Shown: positions 1-9,664 of the stretch, one piece after another | How positions within the stretch are numbered: position 1 is the stretch's first letter | Layout: every line of letters starts with the position of its first letter | NCBI GenBank assembly: GCA_020638455.1 | Contig: JACKIK010000005.1 | Span: 1 to 64,000 of the forward strand | DNA: 64,000 nucleotides | Reading direction: 5' to 3' | Source: Hyphomonas sp. | Lineage (GTDB): Bacteria > Pseudomonadota > Alphaproteobacteria > Caulobacterales > Hyphomonadaceae | Notes under the pieces: generated by a model | What the model saw: the letters and a program-made list of their open reading frames with translations, nothing else | Told to the model about the DNA's origin: nothing | Databases searched by the model: none | Translations under genes and position numbers: made by a program

Positions 1-32
1 ATTCAGCTTGGGAAGCTCCATCCGTTGCCAGT

Positions 33-278
33 CTACCTGCGGAACGTCTCGAGATCGTCTGCGGCAGGCCGGCCTATGCGTGGATCCCAGCCAAACCCGA
101 GAGCAACGAAAACTATTACGCCTTCCATGTTCGGATTATCGAGGTTCCAGGCTGACTCCGCTTCCAGGAGAGCGTCCTCCACTTCCGGGTAAAAGGAGTA
201 GTGAACATACCGGGAGCACGGGTATGAACGGTCATAGGGCTCAACGATAACGGTGTAACGGACGTTTTCCTGTTTCAT
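33..278 (-). CDS. Small hypothetical protein of the integrated element
   Basis: I do not recognise this 81-residue protein. It is soluble, acidic, has no signal peptide or membrane segment, and ends in a polar DDLETFRR tail. The start at MKQENVRY is preferred because the 13 residues before it look like random translation; an ATG at 317 would give 94 residues. It lies next to the integrase, on the same strand, inside the element that ends at the tRNA fragment, so it is probably element cargo. No function can be assigned. Confidence 0.5.
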   Translation of the reverse strand: MKQENVRYTVIVEPYDRSYPCSRYVHYSFYPEVEDALLEAESAWNLDNPNMEGVIVFVALGFGWDPRIGRPAADDLETFRR

Positions 279-429
279 CGAAAGCTTCAAGCAAGTCTGG
301 GGCCAAATGTGTTGCACCCGGACAGTTCACGACCTGGGCCCTATCTGGCTTGATACGAGCGATCCTGTCTTGGTCTAAATCCAGGTTAGGTTCACCTTGG
401 GGGTAGGCCTTCGAACCACACCAAAAACG

Positions 430-1593
430 TCATTCAATTGACGGAGTGTGTGCGCAGTGCCGGAATACCTCGTCCGCCCAAGCTTGCAGCGCGGTCTTCT
501 TTTCTTCGTCGTACGAATGCAGCTCATAGATCTGCGTCACACCACTTTCCACGTGCCCAAGAATCTTTGAGACGACCAGCCGCTGGAATCCAAGTCTGGC
601 AATGTGCGTTCCCGCTGTCCGGCGTAGGTCATGATAGCGCCACTCGTCCATCGGGGCGGCTTCGTCGAGGCGTTGCTTCAGTTTCGAGTAGCCGGAGAAT
701 GTGCTGCGTCCGTCATGTGTGAAGACGATATCCTCGTCTCCCTGACGAGGAAGATCACTGATCAGTTGGATCAGTTGGTTCGGAAGGGGTATCGCGTGTG
801 TTCTGTCGCCTTTCATCTTCTCCCTGGGGATTGTCCAGACTCCACTCTCGATATTCGATCGCCGCATGGTCGCAACCGTCTCGCGGCGTTGTCCCGTAAG
901 GAGCAGGGTTTTCACGAAGACAGCCTGGATGGGGTGAACAGTATCGAGGGCCGACCAGAGCGACTTGATTTCGGCCATCGATAGGAATCGCGTCCGCTGC
1001 TTTTCCTTCGAGGGTGCTTTCAAGCCGTAACACGGACTCATATCCATGACGCCTCGCTCAACTGCCCAGTTGAAGAGTTTTCTGACGACGGCGAGATTTC
1101 GGTTCGCATGGATAGGCGTGCCGTCGTCGACCATATCATCGAGCATGGCACGCACTTCGCGTTTGTTGATGGTGACGGGGTCGCGTCCCTTGAAGCGCTT
1201 GGCGAAGTTCTTCAGCGCATTGCGGTATTGCATTTGCGTCTTAAGCTTCAGGCTCGGCAAATGTCGGCGCTCGAACTCTTCAATAAGTGCCTCGATGGTT
1301 TTGGGCGCGGTCGGGGCCGTGCTCCTTGGGTCGACGCCGCCCATTGCGCTTTCGAGAACTTCGCGCGCCTTATCCCTCGCATCGGCAAGCGGGAGGGCAG
1401 GGTACTTGCCAAGGGTCACCCGGATCTTTTGTCGGCCGAGGCGGGTCACAACGAAGTAGCTCTTCACACCTCGACCCGTGACGCGGACGCCAAAGCCCGG
1501 TAGGACGTTGTCCCACAGCTCGATCCGTTTTTGGTCGGCAGGAATGTCATGCTGTTTGGACAGTGTGCGATCGGTAATTCTGACGCGCGACAT
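430..1593 (-). CDS. Tyrosine recombinase/integrase, P4 type
   Basis: A 387-residue site-specific recombinase that would catalyse integration and excision of the element at a tRNA gene. Residues 1-90 resemble the N-terminal DUF4102-like arm-binding domain (LPGFGVRVTGRG), 95-195 the core-binding SAM-like domain, and 200-375 the catalytic domain. Expected catalytic residues are visible: Arg in TGQRRET (about 236), Lys in the REKMKGDR hairpin (about 259-261), H321 and R324 in YHDLRR, H346 in ILGH, and Tyr 356 in QIYELH. Length is typical and the frame is intact, so it may be functional. It is transcribed away from the att fragment about 170 bases to its right, the usual layout for an integrase at the end of its element. 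Confidence 0.93.
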   Translation of the reverse strand: MSRVRITDRTLSKQHDIPADQKRIELWDNVLPGFGVRVTGRGVKSYFVVTRLGRQKIRVTLGKYPALPLADARDKAREVLESAMGGVDPRSTAPTAPKTIEALIEEFERRHLPSLKLKTQMQYRNALKNFAKRFKGRDPVTINKREVRAMLDDMVDDGTPIHANRNLAVVRKLFNWAVERGVMDMSPCYGLKAPSKEKQRTRFLSMAEIKSLWSALDTVHPIQAVFVKTLLLTGQRRETVATMRRSNIESGVWTIPREKMKGDRTHAIPLPNQLIQLISDLPRQGDEDIVFTHDGRSTFSGYSKLKQRLDEAAPMDEWRYHDLRRTAGTHIARLGFQRLVVSKILGHVESGVTQIYELHSYDEEKKTALQAWADEVFRHCAHTPSIE

Positions 1594-1764
1594 TGATCCA
1601 TTCTCCCTTCATGATCGTCGATTTGGGGTTCCACTGGGGTTCCAAAATCGATGAAATTCGACGCAACAAGATGCTACGGAATGAGCGGAAGATCGTCCAT
1701 AGTGAATTGTATTTATTGGAGAATTGGAACGCATTGAAACCGCATGAAACATGGCTTCAAAGGG

Positions 1765-1810
1765 TTTTGTAATCAGAGGGTCGCGGGTTCGAGTCCTGCA
1801 GCCGGCACCA
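1765..1810 (+). repeat. Attachment site: 3' fragment of a tRNA-Thr(UGU) gene
   Basis: The sequence matches the 3' half of a tRNA-Thr: anticodon loop TTTGTAA (1766-1772) with anticodon TGT, 3' anticodon stem TCAGA, variable loop, T arm with GGTTCGAGTCC, 3' acceptor strand AGCCGGC and encoded ACCA ending at 1810. The 5' half is absent: bases 1761-1765 do not pair with the anticodon stem and there is no GCCGGCT upstream. This is the duplicated 3' end left by tRNA-directed integration, so the element lies to the left and host DNA to the right. The rest of 1594-1931 shows no gene. Confidence 0.85.
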
Positions 1811-1931
1811 GCCAGGCAAGCACGCCTGTCGCACATGCGTACTGTTGCGCTCCAATCCGTTTGCCTGCGATACTTAGATCGGTTTAGTGCGTGCCGACGG
1901 AGACGCGGCAAAAAAAGGATATGCGGGCGCG

Positions 1932-2894
1932 ATGGATATGGAACGGATGGACTGGGACAACATGCGTGTGTTCCGCGTCGTGGCGGAACTCTGCAGCATG
2001 AGTGCCGCCAGCCAGCGCCTCGGTGAGTCGCCGCCGACTGTCGCGCGCAAGATCGACGACCTGGAAAAGCAGTTGGAAGTCAAGCTGCTGACACGCTCCA
2101 CCCGCGGCGTCGAACTGACAGACGCCGGGCGGGTTGCCCTCAGCTACATCAACAAGATGGCCGAGTCGGTCGACAATATGTATGCGCTGGCCGGCAACAA
2201 GGCTTCAGAACTCGAAGGACGGATTGTCCTCGCGACGGGAGACGGGCTCGGGCCGTACTGGATTGCGCCGCGGCTGCCCGAATTCAACAAGCGGAATCCC
2301 AAGGTCCAGTTGCGGTTGAGCGTGTCGGAAAAGGTGCCCGATCTTGAGGCAGGCGAAGCGGACATATCGATCCAGTTCACCGAGCCCAAGGCCGTCGACG
2401 GCATTTCCCGCAAGCTGGGCGTGGTCCACTACCTGACCTTCGGCTCCGAGGCTTATCTCAAGCAGCATGATACGCCGGGCAGCCTGTTCGAATACTACAA
2501 GCACCGCATCATTCTGCACGAAGGCTATGTGCACCAGGTTGAGCGATGGATCCCAAAGATCGCCGAGCTGAGAAAGATGATCGACTATGCGTTCATCACG
2601 AACTCGGCCGCGGCGATGATCGAAACCTGTGCAAATGGCGGAGGGATCGCCGTGCTTCCATCCTATTTCGTTGAGGTGGACAATCGGCTGAAGGCGCTGG
2701 AGCTGCCGGAGATGGCGCCGATCCAGTTCTGGATCACCTATACCGAACGGGTCCGGCGCCTGCCGCACGGGAAGGCCGTGCTGGACTGGATCTGGTCCAT
2801 TTTCGACGAGCGCAAGGTCGCCTGGTTCCGGGACGACTTTGTCCACCCGTCACAGGTCAGCAAGAGCAACGACGTTATCGCCCGGGCCTCGTAG
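1932..2894 (+). CDS. LysR-family transcriptional regulator
   Basis: A 320-residue regulator. Residues 1-65 hold the winged helix-turn-helix (DNMRVFRVVAE, then SAASQRLGESPPTVARKI), followed by a linker helix and a periplasmic-binding-protein-like effector domain from about 90 to 300. The helix resembles the short-form LysR subgroup in which the recognition helix reads SPPTVARKIDDLE. The start at 1932 is chosen because the domain begins at once; an in-frame ATG at 1887 would add 15 poor residues. No divergent target gene is adjacent (the integrated element lies to the left), so its usual neighbour may have been displaced. Effector unknown. Confidence 0.9.
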   Translation: MDMERMDWDNMRVFRVVAELCSMSAASQRLGESPPTVARKIDDLEKQLEVKLLTRSTRGVELTDAGRVALSYINKMAESVDNMYALAGNKASELEGRIVLATGDGLGPYWIAPRLPEFNKRNPKVQLRLSVSEKVPDLEAGEADISIQFTEPKAVDGISRKLGVVHYLTFGSEAYLKQHDTPGSLFEYYKHRIILHEGYVHQVERWIPKIAELRKMIDYAFITNSAAAMIETCANGGGIAVLPSYFVEVDNRLKALELPEMAPIQFWITYTERVRRLPHGKAVLDWIWSIFDERKVAWFRDDFVHPSQVSKSNDVIARAS

Positions 2895-2931
2895 CGCCGG
2901 GCGACATTGCCGGAACGGTTCTCAGAAAAGC

Positions 2932-3309
2932 TCAGTCTGCCGACAGGGCCTTCAGCACGCGTGCCATTGCGGACAGCTTGTCGGTCGAGCTGGTGCGGTT
3001 GATCCAGGTGTGGCACTCGTTGCGCGCCTTCTCCACCGGGTCGGGGGAGCGGCCCTTGGGGGCGGTCGCATCCTCGAACAGCTCCTCGATCGACACCCGC
3101 AGCACATCGGCGACGTTCGACAGCATGCCGGCGCTCAGGCGGTTCGTGCCGGTTTCGTATTTCTGGAGCTGCTGATGGCTGATGCCAAGCTCCGAGCCAA
3201 GTTCGGCAAGCGTCATGTTCCGGTCCAACCGGAGCTTGCGGATTTTGTCGCCCACCATCTGGTCAACCGCTGTGGGCGCGCGGGATGTCGTATGTCTGCG
3301 AGTCGGCAC
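2932..3309 (-). CDS. XRE/Cro-family helix-turn-helix regulator
   Basis: About 125 residues. The HTH_3 domain spans roughly residues 18-75 (DKIRKLRLDRNMTLAELG, ELGISHQQLQKYETG, LSAGMLSNVADVL) and is followed by a short helical tail. The GTG at 3309 is chosen as start because AAGGGGAA lies about seven bases before it and the upstream frame reads as non-coding. It resembles small alphaproteobacterial regulators of the SinR/PHB-like type with the motif GISHQQLQKYE. It converges on the LysR gene. An inverted repeat lies just upstream and could be its own operator. Targets unknown. Confidence 0.85.
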   Translation of the reverse strand: MPTRRHTTSRAPTAVDQMVGDKIRKLRLDRNMTLAELGSELGISHQQLQKYETGTNRLSAGMLSNVADVLRVSIEELFEDATAPKGRSPDPVEKARNECHTWINRTSSTDKLSAMARVLKALSAD

Positions 3310-3344
3310 AACCAATTCCCCTTGTTTATACCCTTTTTTCTCGC

Positions 3345-3363
3345 TCTGGCTGTTATGGCCAGA
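3345..3363. promoter_or_regulatory. Candidate operator upstream of the XRE regulator
   Basis: Inverted repeat TCTGGC-N7-GCCAGA, about 36 bases upstream of the GTG start at 3309. Position and symmetry fit an autoregulatory operator for a dimeric HTH protein; this is inference only. Confidence 0.3.
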
Positions 3364-3534
3364 TTTCGACTTGCAAAAAATATGAAATACCAAATGGGGG
3401 AGTCGTAAGGTAAGGTATCTTCTCGATTTTGAGGCGCGCATTTGCGTCGCGTCAACGCCCTGAAAAGAAACAGCTTCTCCGTTTGAGGGACACGGCTCCA
3501 ATCAATTTTAGTTTCCCATTGCGGTTGAGTGCCG

Positions 3535-6500
3535 TCAATAGTCGCGCTTCCAGCGAACCGAAACTTTATTTTCGCCTGTGGAGTGAGTTTCGGATGTGAC
3601 CGAGACTTGCGGTTTCGGTTGCCATTCGACTTCCACGGAACTGCCTTCGGCACCGGCAGATTTCAGCTGGAGGTAAACATCGTCGCTGACATACTGGCCG
3701 ACGCCGATCTGCGCATTGCCGGCGTCGGACGTGCCGATCGACAGGCGGTCGATGCCGAGGGCGGCTTCGAAGCCGGAGACCGGGTCGAATGCGGTCGAAC
3801 GGCCGCTGAGCTTGGCGATGGAGGAGGCCAGCTGCGCAGCTTCGAGCGGGCTGAGGTCCATCGAGGAACGATTGAACAACAACCGGGACAGGATCTCGTC
3901 CTGCGGCAGCTCAGGCGTGCTGGTCAGTTCGAAAACGGGCTTGGCCGGAGATCCGGAAACGTTCACCTGCGCATCAAATCCGTCGACGGAGCGTTCCGCA
4001 GACACCGCGATACGGGCCCTGCTGGGCGGGCCGTCGAAATCCACCTTGCCGCTGTCGAACACGAAAGGCCGGCCGGCCAGATCCAGATCGCCGCGGACGA
4101 GGTTGGCTTGCCCCTTGAGGAGCGGAGCGGCCGGCGTTCCGGTTGCGGTGACGTCGAGGCGCCATTCGCTGTCGAGGCCGCGGCCTGTAATCATGATCCG
4201 CCGGTCGGCCCTCAGGCGCACATTCAGGCCCAGCGTGCGGCGCATGCGGCTGACTTCGGGCGCGGCGGGCGGCTCGTCCGACCAGCGCACATCCAGTGCA
4301 TGTGGCCGGGCCGAGGGGAGGTTCTCGATCGAGAAGCGGGCCTGGCTCAGGAACAGGTTGCCCGATAGCGTGCGATCGTCCGGGCTGTCGGCGAGGACGA
4401 CTTCGCCTGACCCGCGCGCATAGTCGCCGTCGCGATTGTAAAGCGTGAGGTCTTTCAGCGTGGCCGTCAGGCTGGTGTTCTCTCCCGCGAGACGTCCGTC
4501 GAGATCCAGTGTGCCGCCGTCGCTGCCCTTGCCGGACGCCTTCACCGTCAGCGTATGGTCTTCATATGCCGACCGAAGGCTGACGCCGGTCAGGCGGAAT
4601 CCGGTGGTGCCGAACTCGTAGACACCATCGGTCACAGTCGCTTGGGCTGTCACCGCGGGCGCGGCAAGCGTTCCCGTCAGCGTGCCGCGGGCATGGACGG
4701 TACCGCCCACGTCATGGCCGAAGGCGAGCGCGATCGTGCGCAGAACGCCGAGGTCGCCATCAAGTGTCGCATTGCCGGTGAGGGCGGCGGCGCGGTCCGG
4801 CTGTACCAGATGGCCGGCGCGGGCGATCATGGGCAGGCTGCCGTCGCCCAGGAGGTCGAGCTTGCCACCATAATTGCTCTGGAGGCGGACGGTCAGGGCA
4901 TTTTCGCCGAGTGCTCCGGAAGCGTCCAGCGAAAGGGAAGTGTCGAGCCCCGGCACATCGCTGTCGGCCGTCATCCGGAACGTGCCCGACGGTGCCGCGC
5001 CGAACACGCGCAGGTCTCCGTGACCGTTGAGGCGCGTGCTTTTCGTCGCTTCGCCGAAGCTGGCGAGGGCGGGCGCGAGATCGACATCCTTGGTGTCGAA
5101 GACCAGCCTGGTGTCATCGCCCGCGCCGGTGAGGTTTGCCGTGATCGTGCCGCTGAGCAGCGCCAGCTGCATGTCGAGTTCCGGCTCGTCGCCAAGACGC
5201 CAGGTTGCCGGCCGTGCTGTCGAGATCGGCTCGCCAAGCGCCGTGCCCGAAATCCCGAATACGCCGGACGGCGCATCGCCGGCAAAGTTGGCCGTCGAGT
5301 CGAAGACCAGATCGGTTGCCCGCTGGGATTTGTCGGACACGAGCTGTGCGTGGATTTCATAGCCGTCGGGCGCCGAGCGAAGCGTTGCGCTGGCCCTGTC
5401 GAGCAGGGGCGCGGACCCGCCTGACAGCCGGATGGCTTCGGCGGTAAGGTCCGCTTCGACCGCCAGTTTCTGGCCAGCTTCGCGCGAGAGGTGGAGCGTG
5501 CCGCCAAGCTGTTTCGCGTCGATCCCGGACCACGTCGCATTCGCGCCGTCCACGGAGAAATGTCCATCGAGCCCGCCCGCATCGGTAAACTTCGCGTCGC
5601 CGGTTACATGGCCGGGCCCCAGCATGCCGGAAATAGCGGAGAGTAACGTTTCGCCGTCGTGGCGTTCGAGTTGGGCGTCCACCGCAAGCGGCTCACCGTC
5701 GCTTGCCGCGCGCAGGGAGACCGGGCCGATGATGGCACCATCCGCCAGCGACAGCTGCCCTGCAAGCTGCAGCCCGTCGAGAGTGCGCTTGCCGCTGGCC
5801 GTGCGTCCATTGGCGCTTTCGAATGTCAGTTTTCGGGCACGGGACGAGCCGGTGACCTGGGCGTTGAGCGAACCGAGATCCAAAGTTGCGTCGCCAAAGC
5901 TGACGGGGTGGGCCTGAGTCAGCGCGGCGCGCAGGTCGCTGTTGCCGGTCCAGGCGTACCGGCCGGCGGCTGTCATGGTCGCACCGCTGCCCGACAGGCG
6001 CGCGGAGTCGATGGCAAGCCCTCCATCCACAATGCGGAGCGCCACGCGCAGGCCGGGGGCGTCGCCCGTGAGCTGGTGCAGGGCGTCCGGCACACCGCCA
6101 AACCGGCTGCTGACAAGGTCCGCATCGACGCGCAGGGCCTTGAATGGCCCGTAGACAGAGATGGGGCCGGAGACGCGTCCCGTCAGGCCGCCCGGCAGCC
6201 GGCTGAGCGCGGTGTCGCCCTGGCCCTTCAGGTCCAGCGTTCCGGCGTCCGGATCGACCGTGCCGCGCGCGGACACGAAACCGTCGGCCATCCGGACGTA
6301 TACGGATTTGAAGTCGACCTTGCCGCCATGATGCGCAACGCTGCCTTCGACCGAAATATCGGACGACTCGCCGAGCAGACGGGCGACTTCCGGCCGTTGC
6401 TCGAAGGGCCGGACCGCGGTCAGGGTCCCGGAAAAGGTCGTCTCACGGCTGCCGGTCGTGGCCTTGAGCGGGCCACTCAACTGCTGGAATGGCAGCATAT

Positions 6501-7653
6501 CGGATCCGTCGCCCGTCAGCGTGGCGTTGCCCGCCAGTTGCCATCCATCGTCCGCGCGTGCGGCGGTGCCGAGAAAGGCCAGCGCACTCTTCCGGCCCGT
6601 CAGGGCGCTGACATCGCTCAGGCGAAGGTCAATGTCGGCCGCATCCTTGAGCTTCAGTTTTTTTGTGTCGGCCGTGCCGCGCGCCGACACGCTGCCATTG
6701 GTGAACCGCGCTTCGAGGCCGAACGGTGCATCTCGCATCTGCGTCGTGCTCTCGAGCCGAAGGTTGAGATCGGGGCCCAGCAGCGATCCGGTCAGCTTGC
6801 CGAGGAAGGGCAGGTGCGTGGTGTCGATGTCCGATGTTGCTGTCAGGCGGCGGTCATGGATCTTCATCTCCATGGTTCCAGCCTTCTGCTCACCGAGCAC
6901 CAGGCTTGCCGTGCCGTCGGCATTTTCGAGGTCACCGCTGGCAGTCGCCGCAAACGAGAGACCCTCGCCGTCGGGCAGGGAGAGCAGGTTGGCGAGCACG
7001 CCGCCCGGAACGCCGGTTATTTCCGTGTCGAGATGAAGCGCGCCGGCGCCGGTGCGGCTGGCGTCGAGCTTCACGTGGTCTCCGCCGCCATCCTGCGGCG
7101 TTGCTTCGAGGCGGGCCCTCACGGCGTGGTCGCCCTGTTCGAATTGACCGGTGACGGCGAAGCGGGCTTCCGGGCCGGCAACGCCCTCGGCGAAGAACAG
7201 GTCCGGCACGGAGAGGCTGCTGATATTGATCCGCGGGGCCTTGCCGCCGCCGTCTGTCTCCTTCGGTTCGGACAGTTCGGGCTTGCGCAGGATGTCGACA
7301 TGGCTGGCCGCGAGGCTGTCGATGCTGATCCGGCCGGAGGCAAGCGCGGCGGGCGCCCAGGCGAGGTCCACGTCACGGATAACCAGCCAGTCGCCTTTCG
7401 CATCGGCGACGGCGAGCCGCTGGAGGTGCATACGGCCGAGCACGTCGCCGGACAGGCCTTCGGCGCTCAGCGTGCCGTATCGCCCGGCTTCCTGACCGTT
7501 GAGGCGGGACAGCACATAGGCGCGACCGCCATCGGAAGCGATCCACAGGCGCGCTGCGATGACCAGGCCAATCAGCAGGACCAGGAGCAGGGCTGCGCCG
7601 GCCAGGATGGGGCGCCGGCGCACGGTGGCGGGAAGGAAGCCCGGCCCGGCCAT
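3535..7653 (-). CDS. tamB: Translocation and assembly module protein TamB
   Basis: A 1372-residue inner-membrane-anchored AsmA-like protein. It would bridge the periplasm to TamA and take part in outer-membrane protein assembly and/or phospholipid transport. A single N-terminal membrane segment lies at about 13-36 (ILAGAALLLVLLIGLVIAA), followed by a very long beta-rich region of repeated DLDG/GxxxxxG strands typical of the bridge-like groove. The C-terminal DUF490/TamB domain (about 1030-1372) ends in VSVRWKRDY. Its start overlaps the tamA stop as TGATG, so the two are translationally coupled. Length is at the upper end for the family. Confidence 0.93.
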   Translation of the reverse strand: MAGPGFLPATVRRRPILAGAALLLVLLIGLVIAARLWIASDGGRAYVLSRLNGQEAGRYGTLSAEGLSGDVLGRMHLQRLAVADAKGDWLVIRDVDLAWAPAALASGRISIDSLAASHVDILRKPELSEPKETDGGGKAPRINISSLSVPDLFFAEGVAGPEARFAVTGQFEQGDHAVRARLEATPQDGGGDHVKLDASRTGAGALHLDTEITGVPGGVLANLLSLPDGEGLSFAATASGDLENADGTASLVLGEQKAGTMEMKIHDRRLTATSDIDTTHLPFLGKLTGSLLGPDLNLRLESTTQMRDAPFGLEARFTNGSVSARGTADTKKLKLKDAADIDLRLSDVSALTGRKSALAFLGTAARADDGWQLAGNATLTGDGSDMLPFQQLSGPLKATTGSRETTFSGTLTAVRPFEQRPEVARLLGESSDISVEGSVAHHGGKVDFKSVYVRMADGFVSARGTVDPDAGTLDLKGQGDTALSRLPGGLTGRVSGPISVYGPFKALRVDADLVSSRFGGVPDALHQLTGDAPGLRVALRIVDGGLAIDSARLSGSGATMTAAGRYAWTGNSDLRAALTQAHPVSFGDATLDLGSLNAQVTGSSRARKLTFESANGRTASGKRTLDGLQLAGQLSLADGAIIGPVSLRAASDGEPLAVDAQLERHDGETLLSAISGMLGPGHVTGDAKFTDAGGLDGHFSVDGANATWSGIDAKQLGGTLHLSREAGQKLAVEADLTAEAIRLSGGSAPLLDRASATLRSAPDGYEIHAQLVSDKSQRATDLVFDSTANFAGDAPSGVFGISGTALGEPISTARPATWRLGDEPELDMQLALLSGTITANLTGAGDDTRLVFDTKDVDLAPALASFGEATKSTRLNGHGDLRVFGAAPSGTFRMTADSDVPGLDTSLSLDASGALGENALTVRLQSNYGGKLDLLGDGSLPMIARAGHLVQPDRAAALTGNATLDGDLGVLRTIALAFGHDVGGTVHARGTLTGTLAAPAVTAQATVTDGVYEFGTTGFRLTGVSLRSAYEDHTLTVKASGKGSDGGTLDLDGRLAGENTSLTATLKDLTLYNRDGDYARGSGEVVLADSPDDRTLSGNLFLSQARFSIENLPSARPHALDVRWSDEPPAAPEVSRMRRTLGLNVRLRADRRIMITGRGLDSEWRLDVTATGTPAAPLLKGQANLVRGDLDLAGRPFVFDSGKVDFDGPPSRARIAVSAERSVDGFDAQVNVSGSPAKPVFELTSTPELPQDEILSRLLFNRSSMDLSPLEAAQLASSIAKLSGRSTAFDPVSGFEAALGIDRLSIGTSDAGNAQIGVGQYVSDDVYLQLKSAGAEGSSVEVEWQPKPQVSVTSETHSTGENKVSVRWKRDY

Positions 7654-9500
7654 CAGAAGGCCTGCCCGATGGAGATATAGACCTGCACCGCATCGTCGCC
7701 TTCGCGGCGGTTGAGCGGCGTTGCGATGTCGAACCGGATCGGACCGAAGCCCGGATAGTACCTGATGCCGAGACCCGCGGCCGTCCGCATGTCACTGAAC
7801 AGGTCGCCCGTATCGAGCGTTGCGGCGCCGGTGTCGACAAAGGCCGCATAGCCGAACCGCTCCGACTTCCGCCAGCGCAGCTCCATGGAGGCGTCGAACA
7901 GGGATGTGCCGCCGACATAGGCGCCGGCAATATTGTGCGGCGACAGAGACTGGTAGGGATAGCCACGTACTGATCCGCCGCCACCGGCGAAGAACAGGCG
8001 GTCGGCCGGAACGTCCTTGTCGCCGAAGAAGGCCCCGAACTCGGCCCGGGCTGCGCCGACGAGGTCTTCCGCAAACAGATGATAGGTCGAGGCGGACGTC
8101 AGGAACCGGGAATAGGTCGCCGTGACCGAGCCGGTCGAAACGGCAGGTTCCAGCGAGGCGAACATGCGATTGCCGCCCTGCGGGTCCAGCTTGTCAGCCA
8201 CGGTGTCATAGGTGGCGCTCAGCGGGAAGGAAAAGGTCACCTGGTCGCGCGCCGGGCTGGGCCCCGCGATCTTCAGCCGATAATCGATTGTGTGTGTCGC
8301 ATCGACATAGGCGCCGGCCGAAATGGTGAAGTTCTTGTTGAACGGCTGAGCGAGCGAGGCGCCCAGCTTGACGCCCTGGATGTCGTAGGCATCGGTTTCG
8401 AGACCACGGGCGCCGAGTTCCGCGGTGAGCGTCCGGCCGTAGCGGCCGATGTTCGGCAGTTCGTAGGTGCCGGTCAGGCTGCGTCCGAGATTGGCCGCGG
8501 ACCCTTCGACGCGCACTGTGTCGCCGCGGCCGGTGACGTTGCGGCGTTCCCAGTAGGCGTCCACGCCGGCGCCCTCGGTTGTCGAGACCGAGGCGCCGAT
8601 GCCGACCGAACGCGGCTTGCCTTCGGACAGGAGCAGGTTGACCGGATAGTTTCCGTCCGCATCCGGAGTCTCGGAAACATCGATCCCGATGCCGTCATAG
8701 AGGCCCGTCGAGCGCAGCCGTGTGCGCAGCGTGCGGATCCGTTCCGGTGTGTAGGTCTCGCCGGGCTTCCAGGTGCGCAGCACGCGCAGGGCCTTTTCCC
8801 GCGTGCGGATATCGTCCGGCACGACAAGCTGGCCCAGCGTCACGCGCGGGCCGGGCGTCAGGGCGTAGGTGAGCTCGATCGTGCTGTCGGCCCGAGAAGC
8901 GAGTGCGTCGATCGGCTGGCTCGCCGCAAAGGCGTAGCCGGACTCTTTCAGTTGGCTCACCAGCGAGGTGTTGAGGCTCTCCATGTCGCTGGTGCGGGCA
9001 ACGGCGCCGTCGGGCAGGGCGGTTCTCGCCGTGTCGAGCTTCGCGCGGGTGTCGGCATCGAGGTCGCCGTCGATATCGATCCCGACCGAGGCGATCCTGA
9101 ATCGCTTTCCGAGGTCTATGGCAAGCCGGGGCGTCTCGCTGGTCGTGCTGATGAATTCCGGTGTGACAGTCGCGGCAAAATAGCCCTCGGCAGCGAGGAA
9201 TTCCTGCAGGGTCGAGGCCGCCCGGTCGGCCCTGCGCCGGGCTTCGAGGACGCTCGCCGGCGGCGTGTCATACGTGTCGAGTACGGACATGGCCCGCGTC
9301 GCGAGACCGTTGGGCAATCCATCGAACGTGGCAGCGGCAATGCCGGCACCGTTGGTGTTCGCTTCCTTGCCATTCCCGCCGAGGCTCGCGCACGCCGTCA
9401 GGGTGCCGGCCAGGGCAAGGCCGGCGATACGGCGCATCCGCCGATAATCCGCGTGATCGGCGCGTGGGGGCATGCGGGTTGGGGCCATCGGATCGCTCAT
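7653..9500 (-). CDS. tamA: Outer-membrane assembly factor TamA (Omp85 family)
   Basis: About 615 residues from the ATG at 9500. An N-terminal export signal (RIAGLALAGTLTAC) is followed by POTRA-like repeats (about 60-280) and a 16-strand Omp85 barrel. Barrel hallmarks are the VRGY motif in GGGGSVRGYPYQSLSP and a C-terminal strand ending in Phe (YISIGQAF). It forms the outer-membrane half of the TamAB module. The signal ends in LTAC-A, a lipobox-like sequence, which is unusual for TamA. An alternative start at 9437 would place the signal at the very N-terminus. Upstream of tamA, the SDR gene diverges. Confidence 0.9.
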   Translation of the reverse strand: MSDPMAPTRMPPRADHADYRRMRRIAGLALAGTLTACASLGGNGKEANTNGAGIAAATFDGLPNGLATRAMSVLDTYDTPPASVLEARRRADRAASTLQEFLAAEGYFAATVTPEFISTTSETPRLAIDLGKRFRIASVGIDIDGDLDADTRAKLDTARTALPDGAVARTSDMESLNTSLVSQLKESGYAFAASQPIDALASRADSTIELTYALTPGPRVTLGQLVVPDDIRTREKALRVLRTWKPGETYTPERIRTLRTRLRSTGLYDGIGIDVSETPDADGNYPVNLLLSEGKPRSVGIGASVSTTEGAGVDAYWERRNVTGRGDTVRVEGSAANLGRSLTGTYELPNIGRYGRTLTAELGARGLETDAYDIQGVKLGASLAQPFNKNFTISAGAYVDATHTIDYRLKIAGPSPARDQVTFSFPLSATYDTVADKLDPQGGNRMFASLEPAVSTGSVTATYSRFLTSASTYHLFAEDLVGAARAEFGAFFGDKDVPADRLFFAGGGGSVRGYPYQSLSPHNIAGAYVGGTSLFDASMELRWRKSERFGYAAFVDTGAATLDTGDLFSDMRTAAGLGIRYYPGFGPIRFDIATPLNRREGDDAVQVYISIGQAF

Positions 9501-9664
9501 GCGACTTCTGCGCCAAATTCCTGTGTTTCCGGTGAATATGGGAACGCAGTGTGCGGGATTCTCGGGGCAGAAAGCAGAAACTTCTCCAATCGGGCGAGCG
9601 CAGCGCTTGCCAGTGCCCGGAAGGCGGGCCATTGCTGCCCCGAAATCAGCAGGAAGGACATTTC

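Noticed and set aside
1735..1810. Complete tRNA-Thr gene
   Set aside because: The 5' acceptor strand, D arm and 5' anticodon stem are missing; only the 3' half is present.
1609..1911. Minus-strand frame of 100 residues containing GAGCRTRTRDPLITK
   Set aside because: This is the well-known spurious translation of a tRNA 3' end in reverse; the DNA is the tRNA-Thr fragment.
5659..7680. 673-residue plus-strand frame opposite tamB
   Set aside because: Antisense shadow caused by high third-position GC; Arg/Gly/Ala-rich with no domain, no ribosome site.
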